This document shows positions 44,716 through 54,016 of a stretch of 64,000 bases of DNA, piece by piece; the stretch's first letter is position 1, and every line of letters starts with the position of its first letter. The notes below the pieces were generated by a model. It did not search any database, had not been told where the DNA came from, and saw only the letters and a program-made list of their open reading frames with translations. Both the position numbers and the translations under genes were made by a program. Source of the stretch: UBA4582 sp965657335 (lineage in GTDB: Bacteria; Pseudomonadota; Gammaproteobacteria; Pseudomonadales; Azotimanducaceae); NCBI GenBank assembly GCA_965657335.1, contig CBFHOH010000001.1, positions 248,001 through 312,000 on the forward strand, written 5' to 3'.

Positions 44716-45957
44716 CTAGGCAACACTGCCCGCGCTTACACCGGAAGACCAAGCCCATTGAAAATTGAAACCACCTAGGTGGCCGCTTACATCGACAACC
44801 TCGCCAATAAAATATAGCCCTTTATGTTTGTTGGCCTCCATCGTTTTAGCGTTGAGCTCATGCGTGCAAACACCGCCAAGGGTAACCTCGGCGGTACGAT
44901 AACCCTCGGTCCCCGAGGGTTTGAGTTGCCACTGATTGACCTTGGTGCCGATATCACGAAGCATTGCGCTGCTAAACTCAGCTAGCGGGCGCTCTGCCAT
45001 ATCTGGCCACCATAACGATTGCAACTCGAGAACCAGCGCGCGCGGTAATACCTGCGCCATCGCCGTGCGCAAAAGACTACTGCCTTTTTTTGACTTTGCA
45101 TCATCCAACAGACTGGCGGCATCAATACCCGGGAGCAGGTCGATATTGATGCTGCTACCAGGTTGCCAGTAGCTTGATATTTGGAGTACAACGGGGCCAC
45201 TGATGCCACGGTGCGTGAACAATAAATCCTCAGTGAAGGTATTCTGCCCGATCGAAATTTCAACCTCGAGGCTAATCCCCGATAGTGCTTCACATACGGT
45301 TTTTATTGAATCAGAAAACGTGAGCGGCACTAGGCCGGCTCGCAGCGGTGAGGTCTCCAGTTCAAACTGCTTGGCAATATCATAGCCAAAGCCGCTGCCG
45401 CCGAGTGTAGGGATAGACAAAGCGCCCGTTGCAACCACCAATGAAGCACACGTAATACAATCGTTTTCAATTTGTAGTTGGTAGCGGTAGTCATCGGTTG
45501 GCTGAGTTTCCTCAGTGTTATCATTCCGGACGCGACTAGAGATTGCTGTGACTTGCGTATTGCAGCGAATTTCAACGCCAGCGCTGGTACATAGATCTAG
45601 CAGCATGGAAAGAATATCTTTAGCGGAATCGCGACAGAAGAGCTGACCATGCTTGCGTTCGGCATAGGGAATTGCATGTGCCTCGATGAGAGCGATGAAA
45701 TCCCATTGGGTGTATCGACTCAATGCTGATTTGCAGAAATGTGGATTATCAGAAATGTAGTTTTCGGGTTCAACAAACAGGTTCGTAAAGTTACAGCGCC
45801 CACCACCTGACATTAGAATTTTTTTGCCTGGTTTGTTTGCTTTTTCCAACACCAACACTCGCCTTCCCTTGTTTGCTGCGGTAAGCGCGCACATCAATCC
45901 AGCCGCGCCTGCTCCAAGAACGATTACGTCGTAAGATGTTTGTTTGTCTCGGTTCAT
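44716..45957 (-). CDS. NAD(P)/FAD-dependent oxidoreductase, YhiN/HI0933-like
   Basis: FAD-binding protein of 413 residues of the HI0933/BaiN group. The N-terminal motif VIVLGAGAAGLMCALTAANKG is followed by KKILMSGGGRCNFTN, GQLFCRDSAKDIL and VATGALSIPTLGGSGFGYDIAKQ, the family hallmark segments. The C-terminus has LYFIGEVVDVSGHLGGFNFQWAWSSG. The reaction is undefined; some relatives reduce bile-acid-type double bonds. Same direction as the COG2509-like gene, but 112 bp away. Confidence 0.85.
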   Translation of the reverse strand: MNRDKQTSYDVIVLGAGAAGLMCALTAANKGRRVLVLEKANKPGKKILMSGGGRCNFTNLFVEPENYISDNPHFCKSALSRYTQWDFIALIEAHAIPYAERKHGQLFCRDSAKDILSMLLDLCTSAGVEIRCNTQVTAISSRVRNDNTEETQPTDDYRYQLQIENDCITCASLVVATGALSIPTLGGSGFGYDIAKQFELETSPLRAGLVPLTFSDSIKTVCEALSGISLEVEISIGQNTFTEDLLFTHRGISGPVVLQISSYWQPGSSINIDLLPGIDAASLLDDAKSKKGSSLLRTAMAQVLPRALVLELQSLWWPDMAERPLAEFSSAMLRDIGTKVNQWQLKPSGTEGYRTAEVTLGGVCTHELNAKTMEANKHKGLYFIGEVVDVSGHLGGFNFQWAWSSGVSAGSVA

Positions 45958-46072
45958 TTTTCAGATGCGAAAACAGAGGAATAGGTAATGGAAGCGCATC
46001 TTAACAATAGCGCTTGCATTGTAGCCATAGAAGAGTCCACTCTTAATTGTCACAACAACAAGGAGTGCACCG

Positions 46073-46906
46073 ATGTATCAACAGATTACCTATGAGGTTG
46101 ATGGACCCTCAGCTGTGATTACGCTCAATCGCCCTGAAGCATTAAACGCGCTGACCAACAACATGATGGAAGAGCTAAAGCATGCGCTAAGCATTGCGGA
46201 AAAAGATCCGTCGGTTGTGGGTATTATCCTGACGGGTGCCGGACGTGGGTTCTGCTCTGGCATGGATATGAACGCGCTGGACTCTCAGGCATCCGGTGGA
46301 GACTTGCACGATGGGGTGGCGCTACGAAAACTTGATGCTGATCCAGGAGACAAGGCAATGGGGTCTGATTTTGAGATTGCCTTTACCTATATATTGTCGA
46401 TTCGAAAACCGATCATCGCAGCAGTTAACGGTGCCGCAGCGGGTCTTGGTATGTCAATTTCGCTGCTGTGCGATATGCGCTTTGCGGCACAGAAAGCAAA
46501 ATTTGTCACGGCGTTCTCCCATCGGGGTTTGGTGGCAGAGCACGGCCAAAGCTGGTTACTGCCACGCCTGATCGGACCTTCAAAGGCGTTGGACCTGTTC
46601 TGGTCCTCTAGAAAAGTCGAAGCTGAGGAAGCGCTGGCAATGGGTATGGTCAACAGGGTTTTTGCCGCAGACGAGCTCATCCCACAGGCAAAAGCCTACA
46701 TACAAAATTTGGCAGACCATTGCGCACCCGGCTCCATGAAGGTGATGAAACAGCAGGTTTACCGCCACTTAAATATGAGTCTTGGAGAGTCGATGCGGGA
46801 AACTACAACATTGATGGACGCGAGCTTAGTCCATGAAGACTTCAATGAGGGTGTAAAATCCTATCTGGAGAAACGGCCACCGAATTTCAGTAAAATCGAG
46901 TTTTAG
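46073..46906 (+). CDS. Enoyl-CoA hydratase/isomerase family protein
   Basis: Crotonase-fold enzyme of 277 residues. VITLNRPEALNALTNNMMEEL, the oxyanion-hole segment FCSGMDMNAL, GAAAGLGMSISLLCDMRFA and FVTAFSHRGLVAEHGQSWLLPRL are family-typical. The usual glutamate of ExxxG is present as AEHG, consistent with hydratase or isomerase activity. CAAGGAG lies 5-10 nt upstream of the ATG. It is followed after 121 bp by an ACAD10-like kinase gene on the same strand, a pairing seen in acyl-CoA catabolic loci. Confidence 0.88.
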   Translation: MYQQITYEVDGPSAVITLNRPEALNALTNNMMEELKHALSIAEKDPSVVGIILTGAGRGFCSGMDMNALDSQASGGDLHDGVALRKLDADPGDKAMGSDFEIAFTYILSIRKPIIAAVNGAAAGLGMSISLLCDMRFAAQKAKFVTAFSHRGLVAEHGQSWLLPRLIGPSKALDLFWSSRKVEAEEALAMGMVNRVFAADELIPQAKAYIQNLADHCAPGSMKVMKQQVYRHLNMSLGESMRETTTLMDASLVHEDFNEGVKSYLEKRPPNFSKIEF

Positions 46907-47027
46907 AATTCATACAGTTGTTTGGTGCTTCTGGAGGAAGCTTACTTTATTATTCAAAACCATATTAGTCTGAAACGTAGCGCCGATTACGATCAGCATT
47001 TGAGAGAATATAAAGAGGGATAACACG

Positions 47028-48092
47028 ATGGCAGATTTGGAACTTGACCCAACTCCTGAAGGATACGACACCGCAGCAGTAAACAAGTGGGTACTTGAGA
47101 ATACTGAAAGTCTGGTGCCGCCGTTTAAGTGGTATCGGCTAGAAGGCGGCCACTCAAATCTCACTTATCGCATAGATGATGCTAACGGAAAACAAGCGGT
47201 CATCCGACGGCCACCTCAGGGTGTGTTGCTACCCAAGGCGCATGATATGAGTCGCGAATGGGCGTTGATATCTGCTCTGGGTTCAACCAGCGTGCCAGTA
47301 CCCGAAGCAATTGGTTTTTGTGAAGATCCTGACGTTATTGGCGCATGGTTTTATATTATGGGGATGATTAATGGCAGCCCGTTGTATAAAGGCGAAGATA
47401 CGCAGGCGATTGTTCCGGAGAACATGCGTACCATAACAGCCAACTCTTTCATTGACGTGCTTGCAGACCTGCACTCTCTTGACCCTGATGAAATTGGTCT
47501 AGGAGAACTGGGTAAAAAAGAAAATTATGTCGGCCGGCAGCTGAAAACGTGGTATCGATCCTGGACGTCGTCTGTTGAGCCGGCGCAATTCGATGATCCG
47601 AGAGCACACGAGCTGAAAGACTTTTTTCTGGAAAATATGCCGGACCAAGGGATGGCTCGGGTTGTCCACGGCGATTATGGTTTGCACAATGTGCTCATTG
47701 GTGCCGACAGTAAGATTGCGGCCGTGGTTGACTGGGAGATTTCGACACTCGGTGATCCGCTTGCGGATTTGGCTTATGCGCTCAATCCTTGGCCTGATCC
47801 CAGTGATGCGATCGCACCAGATCCTGAATCAGCGACTGCTCAACCGGGATTTCCCGGACGGCTTGCAATGGCTGAGCGATATGGCGAGCGCACTGGAAGA
47901 GATTTGTCGCAACTGGATTATTATGTTGGCTTTAATCGTTGGAAAACAGCGGCCATCGTACACGGTGTTTATGGTCGCTATATGGCAGGCCAGAAGAGCA
48001 CAGAAGGTGTCGACTTAGAAACATTGCGTACCCGTATCTCACTCTCGCTCGACCTGTCTGAACAAGCGGTGAATAGACTCACCGCGAAGTAG
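47028..48092 (+). CDS. Phosphotransferase family protein (ACAD10-like APH domain)
   Basis: Kinase-fold protein of 354 residues. The catalytic segment is VVHGDYGLHNVLIG, and the metal-binding Asp lies in AVVDWEISTLGDPLADLAYAL. The N-terminal LEGGHSNLTYRI glycine-rich turn and AVIRRPPQG lysine/arginine region fit the APH fold found fused to acyl-CoA dehydrogenases in ACAD10/11, which phosphorylate 4-hydroxyacyl-CoA. That activity is a good guess given the enoyl-CoA hydratase upstream. ATG follows AGAGGGAT. Confidence 0.84.
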   Translation: MADLELDPTPEGYDTAAVNKWVLENTESLVPPFKWYRLEGGHSNLTYRIDDANGKQAVIRRPPQGVLLPKAHDMSREWALISALGSTSVPVPEAIGFCEDPDVIGAWFYIMGMINGSPLYKGEDTQAIVPENMRTITANSFIDVLADLHSLDPDEIGLGELGKKENYVGRQLKTWYRSWTSSVEPAQFDDPRAHELKDFFLENMPDQGMARVVHGDYGLHNVLIGADSKIAAVVDWEISTLGDPLADLAYALNPWPDPSDAIAPDPESATAQPGFPGRLAMAERYGERTGRDLSQLDYYVGFNRWKTAAIVHGVYGRYMAGQKSTEGVDLETLRTRISLSLDLSEQAVNRLTAK

Positions 48093-48097
48093 GACGG

Positions 48098-48116
48098 CGA
48101 GCCGGTCACCGGCTCG
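48098..48116. repeat. Hairpin after the phosphotransferase gene
   Basis: CGAGCCGG-TCA-CCGGCTCG, an 8-bp perfect GC-rich stem 6 bp after the stop codon. No T-run follows, so it may be an mRNA 3'-end stabiliser that works with the next hairpin. Confidence 0.45.
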
Positions 48117-48134
48117 AATAACGCTACGCATGCT

Positions 48135-48174
48135 GCCCTGTTGATCTGCAACCGGGCGGTGGTTATTTTTTTTT
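48135..48174 (+). terminator. Rho-independent terminator
   Basis: GCCC-T-GTTG-ATCTG-CAAC-C-GGGC forms an 8-bp stem with one mismatch, followed within 8 nt by a run of nine T (48166-48174). It ends the phosphotransferase transcript. The T-run overlaps the lysine codons at the end of the convergent zinc-ribbon gene. Confidence 0.6.
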
Positions 48175-48564
48175 CTTTCCCGCTGCAATATTAGAACGCA
48201 GAGTGCCGATCATTTGCGCGAAGCGCTCTATCACTGTGTGTTCCTTCAAATCTCGGAATTCTCCTGCATCGAAGAATGTGCCAAAACAGTTTGGGCAATA
48301 CTCGTAATTGATGTGGAACTGGTCCTTGTCAACCATGGGAATCATGCTGTGTTTGCAGTTCGGGCAGTTGATATCTCTGAGCTGGTTGAACTGCTTGCCT
48401 ACTTGACTGTCGCCAATGTCTATTGATTCGGCGCCTCGCATTTTTGCCAGATCACTTTTCTCAAGCATGTCAAACCACAGACCTCTGCACTGAGAACAAC
48501 GGTCAACCTCGATGTGGTTGAAAGTTATGTGTTCAAAAATACTTTCGCATTTAGGACAATCCAT
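48163..48564 (-). CDS. Zinc-ribbon (zf-TFIIB-like) protein
   Basis: 133-residue protein with two treble-clef-like zinc ribbons. The first has CPKC and CSQCRGLWFDMLE, the second has CPNCKHSM and CPNCFGTFFDAGE. The pattern CPxC...CxxC(x)GxWxDxxE defines zf-TFIIB domains. Ends in a short poly-lysine tail. Function is unknown; such proteins probably bind zinc for structure. No membrane segment. The gene downstream is the convergent kinase, and the Baeyer-Villiger monooxygenase lies upstream on the same strand. Confidence 0.8.
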   Translation of the reverse strand: MDCPKCESIFEHITFNHIEVDRCSQCRGLWFDMLEKSDLAKMRGAESIDIGDSQVGKQFNQLRDINCPNCKHSMIPMVDKDQFHINYEYCPNCFGTFFDAGEFRDLKEHTVIERFAQMIGTLRSNIAAGKKKK

Positions 48565-48624
48565 CTTAAACCTCTTCCGCGTGAGCAGTTTTGCCGAACG
48601 AACGCGCTGATCGAGTGACCAGCA

Positions 48625-50154
48625 TCAGGCTGCTGTGCGGCCCTGCGCTTCGTTGTTTTTTTGAGGGTGATTTTTCTTGAAACTGGCTTCCTGTTCGCTA
48701 TTGTCAAAAACCAGTGTGCCATCTTCGAGTGGACTTTTCCGGATCAGTTTTTTGTCCAGTGCATAATTTTGTGTGTTGCGCCATGGATCTCTGTCACCTT
48801 GCTTTGGAAACAAGTGCATCATCCGTTGCATGTACCCTGCTGAAAAATCGTCGACCCAGGGTTTCGCAGGCATGTTGTGATCTTCCTGACGAATTCTTGG
48901 CGTCGCCTGTCTGACACCTAACTCGTCCATGCGGTTAAGCAGTCTGCAGACGAACTCTGAATTGATATCTGCGCGAAGCGTCCAAGATGCATTGATGTAA
49001 CCGAAAGTCTGCACCAAATTAGGCACGTCCGAATACATCATGCCCTTATAAGAAAATTTAGACGGGAAGTCGACTGGTTTGCCGTCAACGGAGAGCGAAG
49101 TGCCACCCAGCACCTTCATGTTCAGGCCAGTCGCCGTGACAATGATATCTGCTGGCAGTGTTTCGCCGCTTTCAAGTTTAATGCCGTCACTTGTAATGCA
49201 ATCAATTTTTTCGGTCACAACGACTGCTTTGCCCGAATTGATTGCTTTGAACAAATCCGAGTCGGGTACAAGACACAGGCGTTGATCCCATGGGTTGTAT
49301 GACGGCGTGAAATGTTTGTCGACATCGTAGTCGGGTTTCAGTTCTTTTCGCACCATATCCAGAATCATCTTCTTAACTTTTGCTGGCTGTGTTCTGGTTC
49401 GGTTGTACATTATTCTGCCCAGTTCAACGTTCTTGAAGCGAGTCAGACCATAGGCCAATTTCTCTGGCAGATACTTTCTGAACGTGTTCGCCATTTTGTC
49501 TTCTGCGGGGCGGGAAACGACGTAAGTCGGCGAACGCTGCAGCATGGTGATGGATTCGACTTTGTCTGCCATGGCCGGCACCAAGGTCATCGCTGTTGCG
49601 CCGCTACCAATCACAACAACTTTCTTCCCTGAGTAATCAAGATCCTCAGGCCAAAACTGTGGGTGTATTACGGTGCCACTGAAATCATCAATGCCCTCAA
49701 ATTCTGGCGTGTAAGCCTCATCATAGTTGTAGTAGCCGCTGCACATGTACAAAAAGTTGCAGCTATATTGGACGGTTTCGTTGGTTGCTTTGTCCAGGCT
49801 GGTGACTGTCCATGTAGCCTGATCGGTTGACCAGGCGGCGTCTTGGACCAAATGATTGAAGCGAATATTTTCACGAATCTGGTTTTCATCAGCAGTTTCG
49901 TTGACGTATTTGCGAATCGAAGGCCCGTCCGCAATTGCCTTCGCCTCAAGCCAAGGTTTGAAACTGTAACCCAAGGTGTGCATATCGCTATCGGATCGAA
50001 TCCCGGGATACCGAAATAGGTCCCAAGTGCCTCCTATTGCATCTCGGCCTTCAAGGATCGCGTAGCTCTTCCCGGGGCAGCGCTCCTGTAGATGAAATGC
50101 CGCGCCTATCCCAGACAAGCCCGCTCCCACAATTACAACATCAAAATGTTCCAC
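48625..50154 (-). CDS. Baeyer-Villiger/flavin-containing monooxygenase
   Basis: FAD/NADPH monooxygenase of 509 residues. FAD motif GAGLSGIGAAFHLQ and GGTWDLFRYPGIRSDSDMHTLGYSF are typical. The Baeyer-Villiger fingerprint FxGxxxHxxxW(P) is exact: FSGTVIHPQFWP, followed by the NADPH motif VVVIGSGATA and later TATGLNM. Likely oxidises cyclic or steroid-type ketones; the nearby thiolase-like genes fit a lipid- or steroid-degrading role. The ATG at 50154 is near the FAD motif. The 264-bp region 50155-50418 to the divergent thiolase-like gene holds both promoters, with nothing else seen. Confidence 0.87.
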   Translation of the reverse strand: MEHFDVVIVGAGLSGIGAAFHLQERCPGKSYAILEGRDAIGGTWDLFRYPGIRSDSDMHTLGYSFKPWLEAKAIADGPSIRKYVNETADENQIRENIRFNHLVQDAAWSTDQATWTVTSLDKATNETVQYSCNFLYMCSGYYNYDEAYTPEFEGIDDFSGTVIHPQFWPEDLDYSGKKVVVIGSGATAMTLVPAMADKVESITMLQRSPTYVVSRPAEDKMANTFRKYLPEKLAYGLTRFKNVELGRIMYNRTRTQPAKVKKMILDMVRKELKPDYDVDKHFTPSYNPWDQRLCLVPDSDLFKAINSGKAVVVTEKIDCITSDGIKLESGETLPADIIVTATGLNMKVLGGTSLSVDGKPVDFPSKFSYKGMMYSDVPNLVQTFGYINASWTLRADINSEFVCRLLNRMDELGVRQATPRIRQEDHNMPAKPWVDDFSAGYMQRMMHLFPKQGDRDPWRNTQNYALDKKLIRKSPLEDGTLVFDNSEQEASFKKNHPQKNNEAQGRTAA

Positions 50155-50418
50155 AATTTCAGCTCTTCAAGTTTTCTCGAACCGAAGTGTACACAATTTT
50201 TAGGCATCCACTAAATCTCTATTTCTGTATACCCGCTAAACAACCACAACCGAACCCGTAACGATATCGCTCAACTCAATGATGATAGTGTCCAGGTACC
50301 TCGGATCAATGTCTGTCTCAAAGTGATGCGAAAGTTATACAAGTACCAAATTTTGTTGATTTACGGGTTAAAATGCGCAATCTTGGTGCCAAATTATTCA
50401 AATAAAGCGGAGAAAAAC

Positions 50419-51600
50419 ATGTCGAAAACAAAAGTAGCCGGTGTCGGAATGATTCCTTTTACCAAGCCAGGCCAAAGTGATGATTATCCTGTCATGGGCG
50501 AAACTGCTGCACGCTTGGCCATTGAAGATGCGGGCATTGACTATGCCGATATTGGCCAGGTCTATGTTGGCTATGTCTACGGCGACTCCACTGCAGGGCA
50601 GGCTGCCGTTTACGGGCTTGGTATGTCCGGTGTACCAATTATTAACGTAAATAATAACTGCGCAACGGGTTCCTCAGCCTTGTTTTTAGCACGCCAGGCG
50701 GTTGAATCTGGCATGGTGGAATGTGCCCTCGCGCTGGGTTTCGAGCAAATGGTGCCCGGAGCACTGGGTGCTGTGTTTAATGATCGACCCAGCCCGATGA
50801 AGAGAATGTTCAAAGAAAGGAAGTCGCTTCAGGGCGTGGATCGTAAGGCACCTGATGCTGCACAGTATTTTGGTGGCGCAGGCAAAGAGTATGCAGATGA
50901 ATATGGCACCCGTGATGAAACCTTTGCGAAAATTTCGGAGAAGGCGAGGAAGCATGCGGTCAATAATCCCTATGCTGTCTTCAAAGAACTGCTAACGGTC
51001 GAAGAAATTATGGCTTCGCCGCACATTTACGGTCCATTGACCCGCTATCAATGTTGTCCACCGACTTGTGGTGCTGCCGCCGCCGTGATCTGTAGTGAAG
51101 ATTTTGCGAGAAAACACGGGCTGAACAACGCCATTTCTATCAAGGGACAAGCGATGACGACTGACTTCGCAAGTACGCTTGAAGATCATTCTCTGCGCAA
51201 GCTTGTCGGTTACGATATGGCAAAAGCGGCTGCGGATCGGGTTTATGAAGAAGCAGGTGTAGGGCCGGATGATGTTCAGGTCGTTGAATTGCACGACTGC
51301 TTTACTGCGAACGAGCTTTTGACCTACGAGGCTTTGGGGCTGACCGGTCAGGGGACTGCCGAGAAGTTCATTTGGGACGGAGATAACACCTACGGTGGCC
51401 GCATTGTGACTAACCCATCGGGTGGCCTGCTCTCAAAAGGTCATCCGCTTGGCGCAACCGGTTTGGCGCAATGTACAGAATTGGTTTGGCAGTTAAGGGG
51501 GGACGCTGGCGCGCGGCAGGTCGATGGTGTGACGCATGCGTTGCAGCACAATTTAGGTCTCGGTGGTGCTTGTGTTGTTACCATGTATGCCAACGATTAG
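50419..51600 (+). CDS. Thiolase-like/lipid-transfer (SCP-x) family protein
   Basis: Thiolase-fold protein of 393 residues. The catalytic cysteine lies in NVNNNCATGSSALFLARQAV, the conserved histidines in LHDCFTANELLTYEAL and GGLLSKGHPLGATGLAQ. These match the SCP-x/lipid-transfer thiolases involved in sterol or branched-chain beta-oxidation. ATG at 50419 is chosen over an upstream ATG at 50323 because GCGGAG lies 6-10 nt before it and the family begins with MSKTKVAGVGM. It is divergent from the BVMO. Confidence 0.88.
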   Translation: MSKTKVAGVGMIPFTKPGQSDDYPVMGETAARLAIEDAGIDYADIGQVYVGYVYGDSTAGQAAVYGLGMSGVPIINVNNNCATGSSALFLARQAVESGMVECALALGFEQMVPGALGAVFNDRPSPMKRMFKERKSLQGVDRKAPDAAQYFGGAGKEYADEYGTRDETFAKISEKARKHAVNNPYAVFKELLTVEEIMASPHIYGPLTRYQCCPPTCGAAAAVICSEDFARKHGLNNAISIKGQAMTTDFASTLEDHSLRKLVGYDMAKAAADRVYEEAGVGPDDVQVVELHDCFTANELLTYEALGLTGQGTAEKFIWDGDNTYGGRIVTNPSGGLLSKGHPLGATGLAQCTELVWQLRGDAGARQVDGVTHALQHNLGLGGACVVTMYAND

Positions 51601-51626
51601 GTCCACAATCGACCAGGGTCCGCGGC

Positions 51627-51665
51627 AAAAACACCGCTAAATCAGTTAACGCTGAATTAGCGGTG
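51627..51665 (-). terminator. Rho-independent terminator of the VOC gene
   Basis: On the minus strand CACCGCTAA pairs with TTAGCGGTG (9 bp), continued by four further pairs past one mismatch around a 6-nt loop, then TTTTT. It lies 16 bp after the VOC stop, and the same stem may end the thiolase-like transcript on the plus strand. Confidence 0.78.
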
Positions 51666-51680
51666 ATGCACTGAAAAGCG

Positions 51681-52061
51681 TTATCCCATTCGATGGAGGG
51701 CGCAGATCTTGTTGCCCGAGGGGTCACGAAGATAAGCTAGATAAATGTTGCCGTTGGCGTTCTCCCGAACACCGGGAGGGTCCTCGCAGGTTGTGCCGCC
51801 GTTTGCCAGACCGGCCGCATGCCATTTATCGGCGGTTTCTGGATCAGCAGCGGCGAAACCTACCGTGCTGCCATTCCCGGGACCAGCAGGTTCACCGTCG
51901 ATGGGCAAGCTGATTGAAAATATGCCTGTATCGGTGAAATAAAAACAGCGACCTTTGGGGTCAATAGTGCCGGGTTGATGCCCCATGGTTCCAAGAACTG
52001 CATCGTAGAATTTTTTGGCTTCATCGATGTCGTTTCCACCAACCATAATGTGACTGAACAT
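51681..52061 (-). CDS. VOC family protein (glyoxalase fold)
   Basis: 126-residue VOC protein. Features are FSHIMVGGNDIDEAKKFYDAVLG at the start, FAAADPETADKWHAAGL in the second module, and AYLRDPSGNKICAL at the end. One metal-ligand His is visible in FSHIM; the final Glu is replaced (KICA), so metal binding may be altered. GGAGAG lies 5-10 nt before the ATG at 52061, so the long upstream extension is not used. Single gene ending in a strong terminator. Substrate unknown. Confidence 0.85.
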   Translation of the reverse strand: MFSHIMVGGNDIDEAKKFYDAVLGTMGHQPGTIDPKGRCFYFTDTGIFSISLPIDGEPAGPGNGSTVGFAAADPETADKWHAAGLANGGTTCEDPPGVRENANGNIYLAYLRDPSGNKICALHRMG

Positions 52062-52381
52062 ACTTACTCTCCTGATATAACAATACTTTAATTCTGTTGG
52101 ATGTCGGAAGTGACCAACTCGCAACAAATGGTGGTTCTTTTGCAGATCAATACGGTGTGTATCTGTGCAAAGAACGCTGAGTCTATCACACCTTTTGTAG
52201 CGCGAAAGCGCCAATCAAAATGGCGAATTATGCAACATAGATATGTCGTTAGAAATAGAATTTATTCGCAAATCTCGATTGCCACACAGAGGGATGCTCG
52301 ATCAAATCTCCAGCAAAATGACGCTACCATGCTCGCTGACGCACAACTAAGGCAGGCCGCTGTGATGTTGGTACTAATGTT
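52062..52381. other. Intergenic region
   Basis: 320 bp between the VOC gene and the end of the alanine symporter gene. It contains the VOC promoter and a small GCGC-GAAA-GCGC hairpin near 52200. A rightward frame of 94 codons crosses it, but it has no ribosome-binding site or recognisable domain, so I do not call it. Confidence 0.5.
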
Positions 52382-53815
52382 CTAAGTGAACTTTCGGTGT
52401 TTCGAATACTTCTCGATCTCAGCTTTAACAATCGGTGCCAATATGTACAGACCTATCAGGTTGGGTATGGCAACAATGAATACTAAGGCGTCCGACAGAT
52501 CAATTAAGGCGTTAAGTTGTATTGCAGAGCCGATGACGATAAAGATGCAAAAAATAAGTTTAAAGGTAAGTTGCGTGATGTTTGCTTCACCGAACAAATA
52601 GGTAAAAGCCTTAAGGCCGTAATAGCTCCAAGAAAGCATGGTCGAAAAAGCAAATAGTATTGCTGCAATAGATAGCGGTATGGGTGACCATGATATGGTT
52701 GATTGAAAGGCGCGGGTCGTCATTTCAATGCCACTGATGCCCGTGCTAGCGAGTGAAGGGTCATAGACAGTTGTAATGATAACGAGAGCCGTCAGTGTGC
52801 AAACTACGACGGTGTCGATGAAGGGTTCAAGCAGTGCCACGTAGCCTTCTGTTGCGGGGTGGTTTGTCTTGACTGCACTGTGGGCAATAGAAGCCGAGCC
52901 GAGCCCCGCTTCGTTTGAGAAAACTGCGCGTCTGAAACCAATAACGATGACGCCGATGATGCCGCCAGTGACACCTTCGGGGCTGAAAGCGCCCTGCCAG
53001 ATTGCACCTAGAGCCCAAAAGATTTTGTCTGCGTTAAAAAGAATGATTATGATCGCCGCGACTGAATAGAGGATGGCCATGAAGGGTACGAGTTTTTCTG
53101 TGACCCGAGCGATGCTTTTGATCCCGCCGAAAATTACTACCGCAACAACGATTGCCATGGCGAGTCCGAGTAACCAGGCCCTGCCCATGAAAGGACTATG
53201 CTCTGCGCCGGTAACAGTAATAAATATTGCTGCGGCCTGATTCGATTGAAACATGTTGCCAATACCCAAGCAGCCGATCACCATCGCCATTGCATAAAAA
53301 AGTCCAAGCGCTTTGCCAACGCTTGGTAACCCAAGATCGATCAAACCCTGTTCAAGATAGTACATAGGTCCGCCGGATACTGAACCATCAGGGTTGGTTC
53401 TGCGATATTTGACTGCCAGTGTGCATTCAGCGAACTTGGTCGACATACCTAAAAGCCCCGCGACGATCAGCCAGAAAGTCGCGCCCGGACCGCCCAGTGA
53501 GATGGCGATTGCCACACCGGCGATGTTACCCACGCCGACCGTACCGGAAACGGCCGTCGCCAGCGCCTGAAACTGAGAGACCTCGCCCGGTGCGCTGGGG
53601 TTTTGATATTTCCCCATAGCTAATGCCATGCCATGACGAAAGCCGCGGACATTAATAAATCCGAGGTAGCCGGTAAAAAACAGCCCGCCAGCGACCAACC
53701 AGACCACGATGAGTGGCAGGTCTGCTTCGCCGATCGGTACCGCATAAAAAATGAAGCTCGAAACAGCGTCGGCGAATGGTCTGATTATCGAGTCTATGAG
53801 TACGTCGATGGGCAC
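52382..53815 (-). CDS. Sodium:alanine symporter (AGCS family)
   Basis: Inner-membrane amino-acid/sodium symporter of 477 residues with about 11 helices. The signature SGTVGVGNIAGVAIAISLGGPGATFWLIVAGLLGMSTKFAE is complete. GRAWLLG and FSNEAGLGSASIAHSAVKTNHPATEGYVALLEPFIDT follow, all typical of AlsT/DagA proteins. It imports alanine or glycine with Na+. Monocistronic, divergent from a rhodanese gene (201 bp between starts). Fits a marine lifestyle with sodium-coupled uptake. Confidence 0.92.
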   Translation of the reverse strand: MPIDVLIDSIIRPFADAVSSFIFYAVPIGEADLPLIVVWLVAGGLFFTGYLGFINVRGFRHGMALAMGKYQNPSAPGEVSQFQALATAVSGTVGVGNIAGVAIAISLGGPGATFWLIVAGLLGMSTKFAECTLAVKYRRTNPDGSVSGGPMYYLEQGLIDLGLPSVGKALGLFYAMAMVIGCLGIGNMFQSNQAAAIFITVTGAEHSPFMGRAWLLGLAMAIVVAVVIFGGIKSIARVTEKLVPFMAILYSVAAIIIILFNADKIFWALGAIWQGAFSPEGVTGGIIGVIVIGFRRAVFSNEAGLGSASIAHSAVKTNHPATEGYVALLEPFIDTVVVCTLTALVIITTVYDPSLASTGISGIEMTTRAFQSTISWSPIPLSIAAILFAFSTMLSWSYYGLKAFTYLFGEANITQLTFKLIFCIFIVIGSAIQLNALIDLSDALVFIVAIPNLIGLYILAPIVKAEIEKYSKHRKFT

Positions 53816-54016
53816 ATTATCGGGCGTGTTCGAGGGTGCAGAGGTCAGGGAATCGATAGTAATATCCTTCCAGCGAGCTGCTTAATGCAGGCTAATGGCA
53901 AACATTTATGCATAACAATGGAAATTAAGCCAGTTAAGCCGCTTGTTTGACCCTGTGCACCGGTGACAACTACAATCAGGACCCCCGCTTGCTGCTGAAA
54001 CGACAGGAGACGCTTA

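Noticed and set aside
52101..52385. 94-codon rightward frame in the VOC-symporter gap
   Set aside because: No ribosome-binding site, no domain, composition unlike coding, and it overlaps the VOC leader region.
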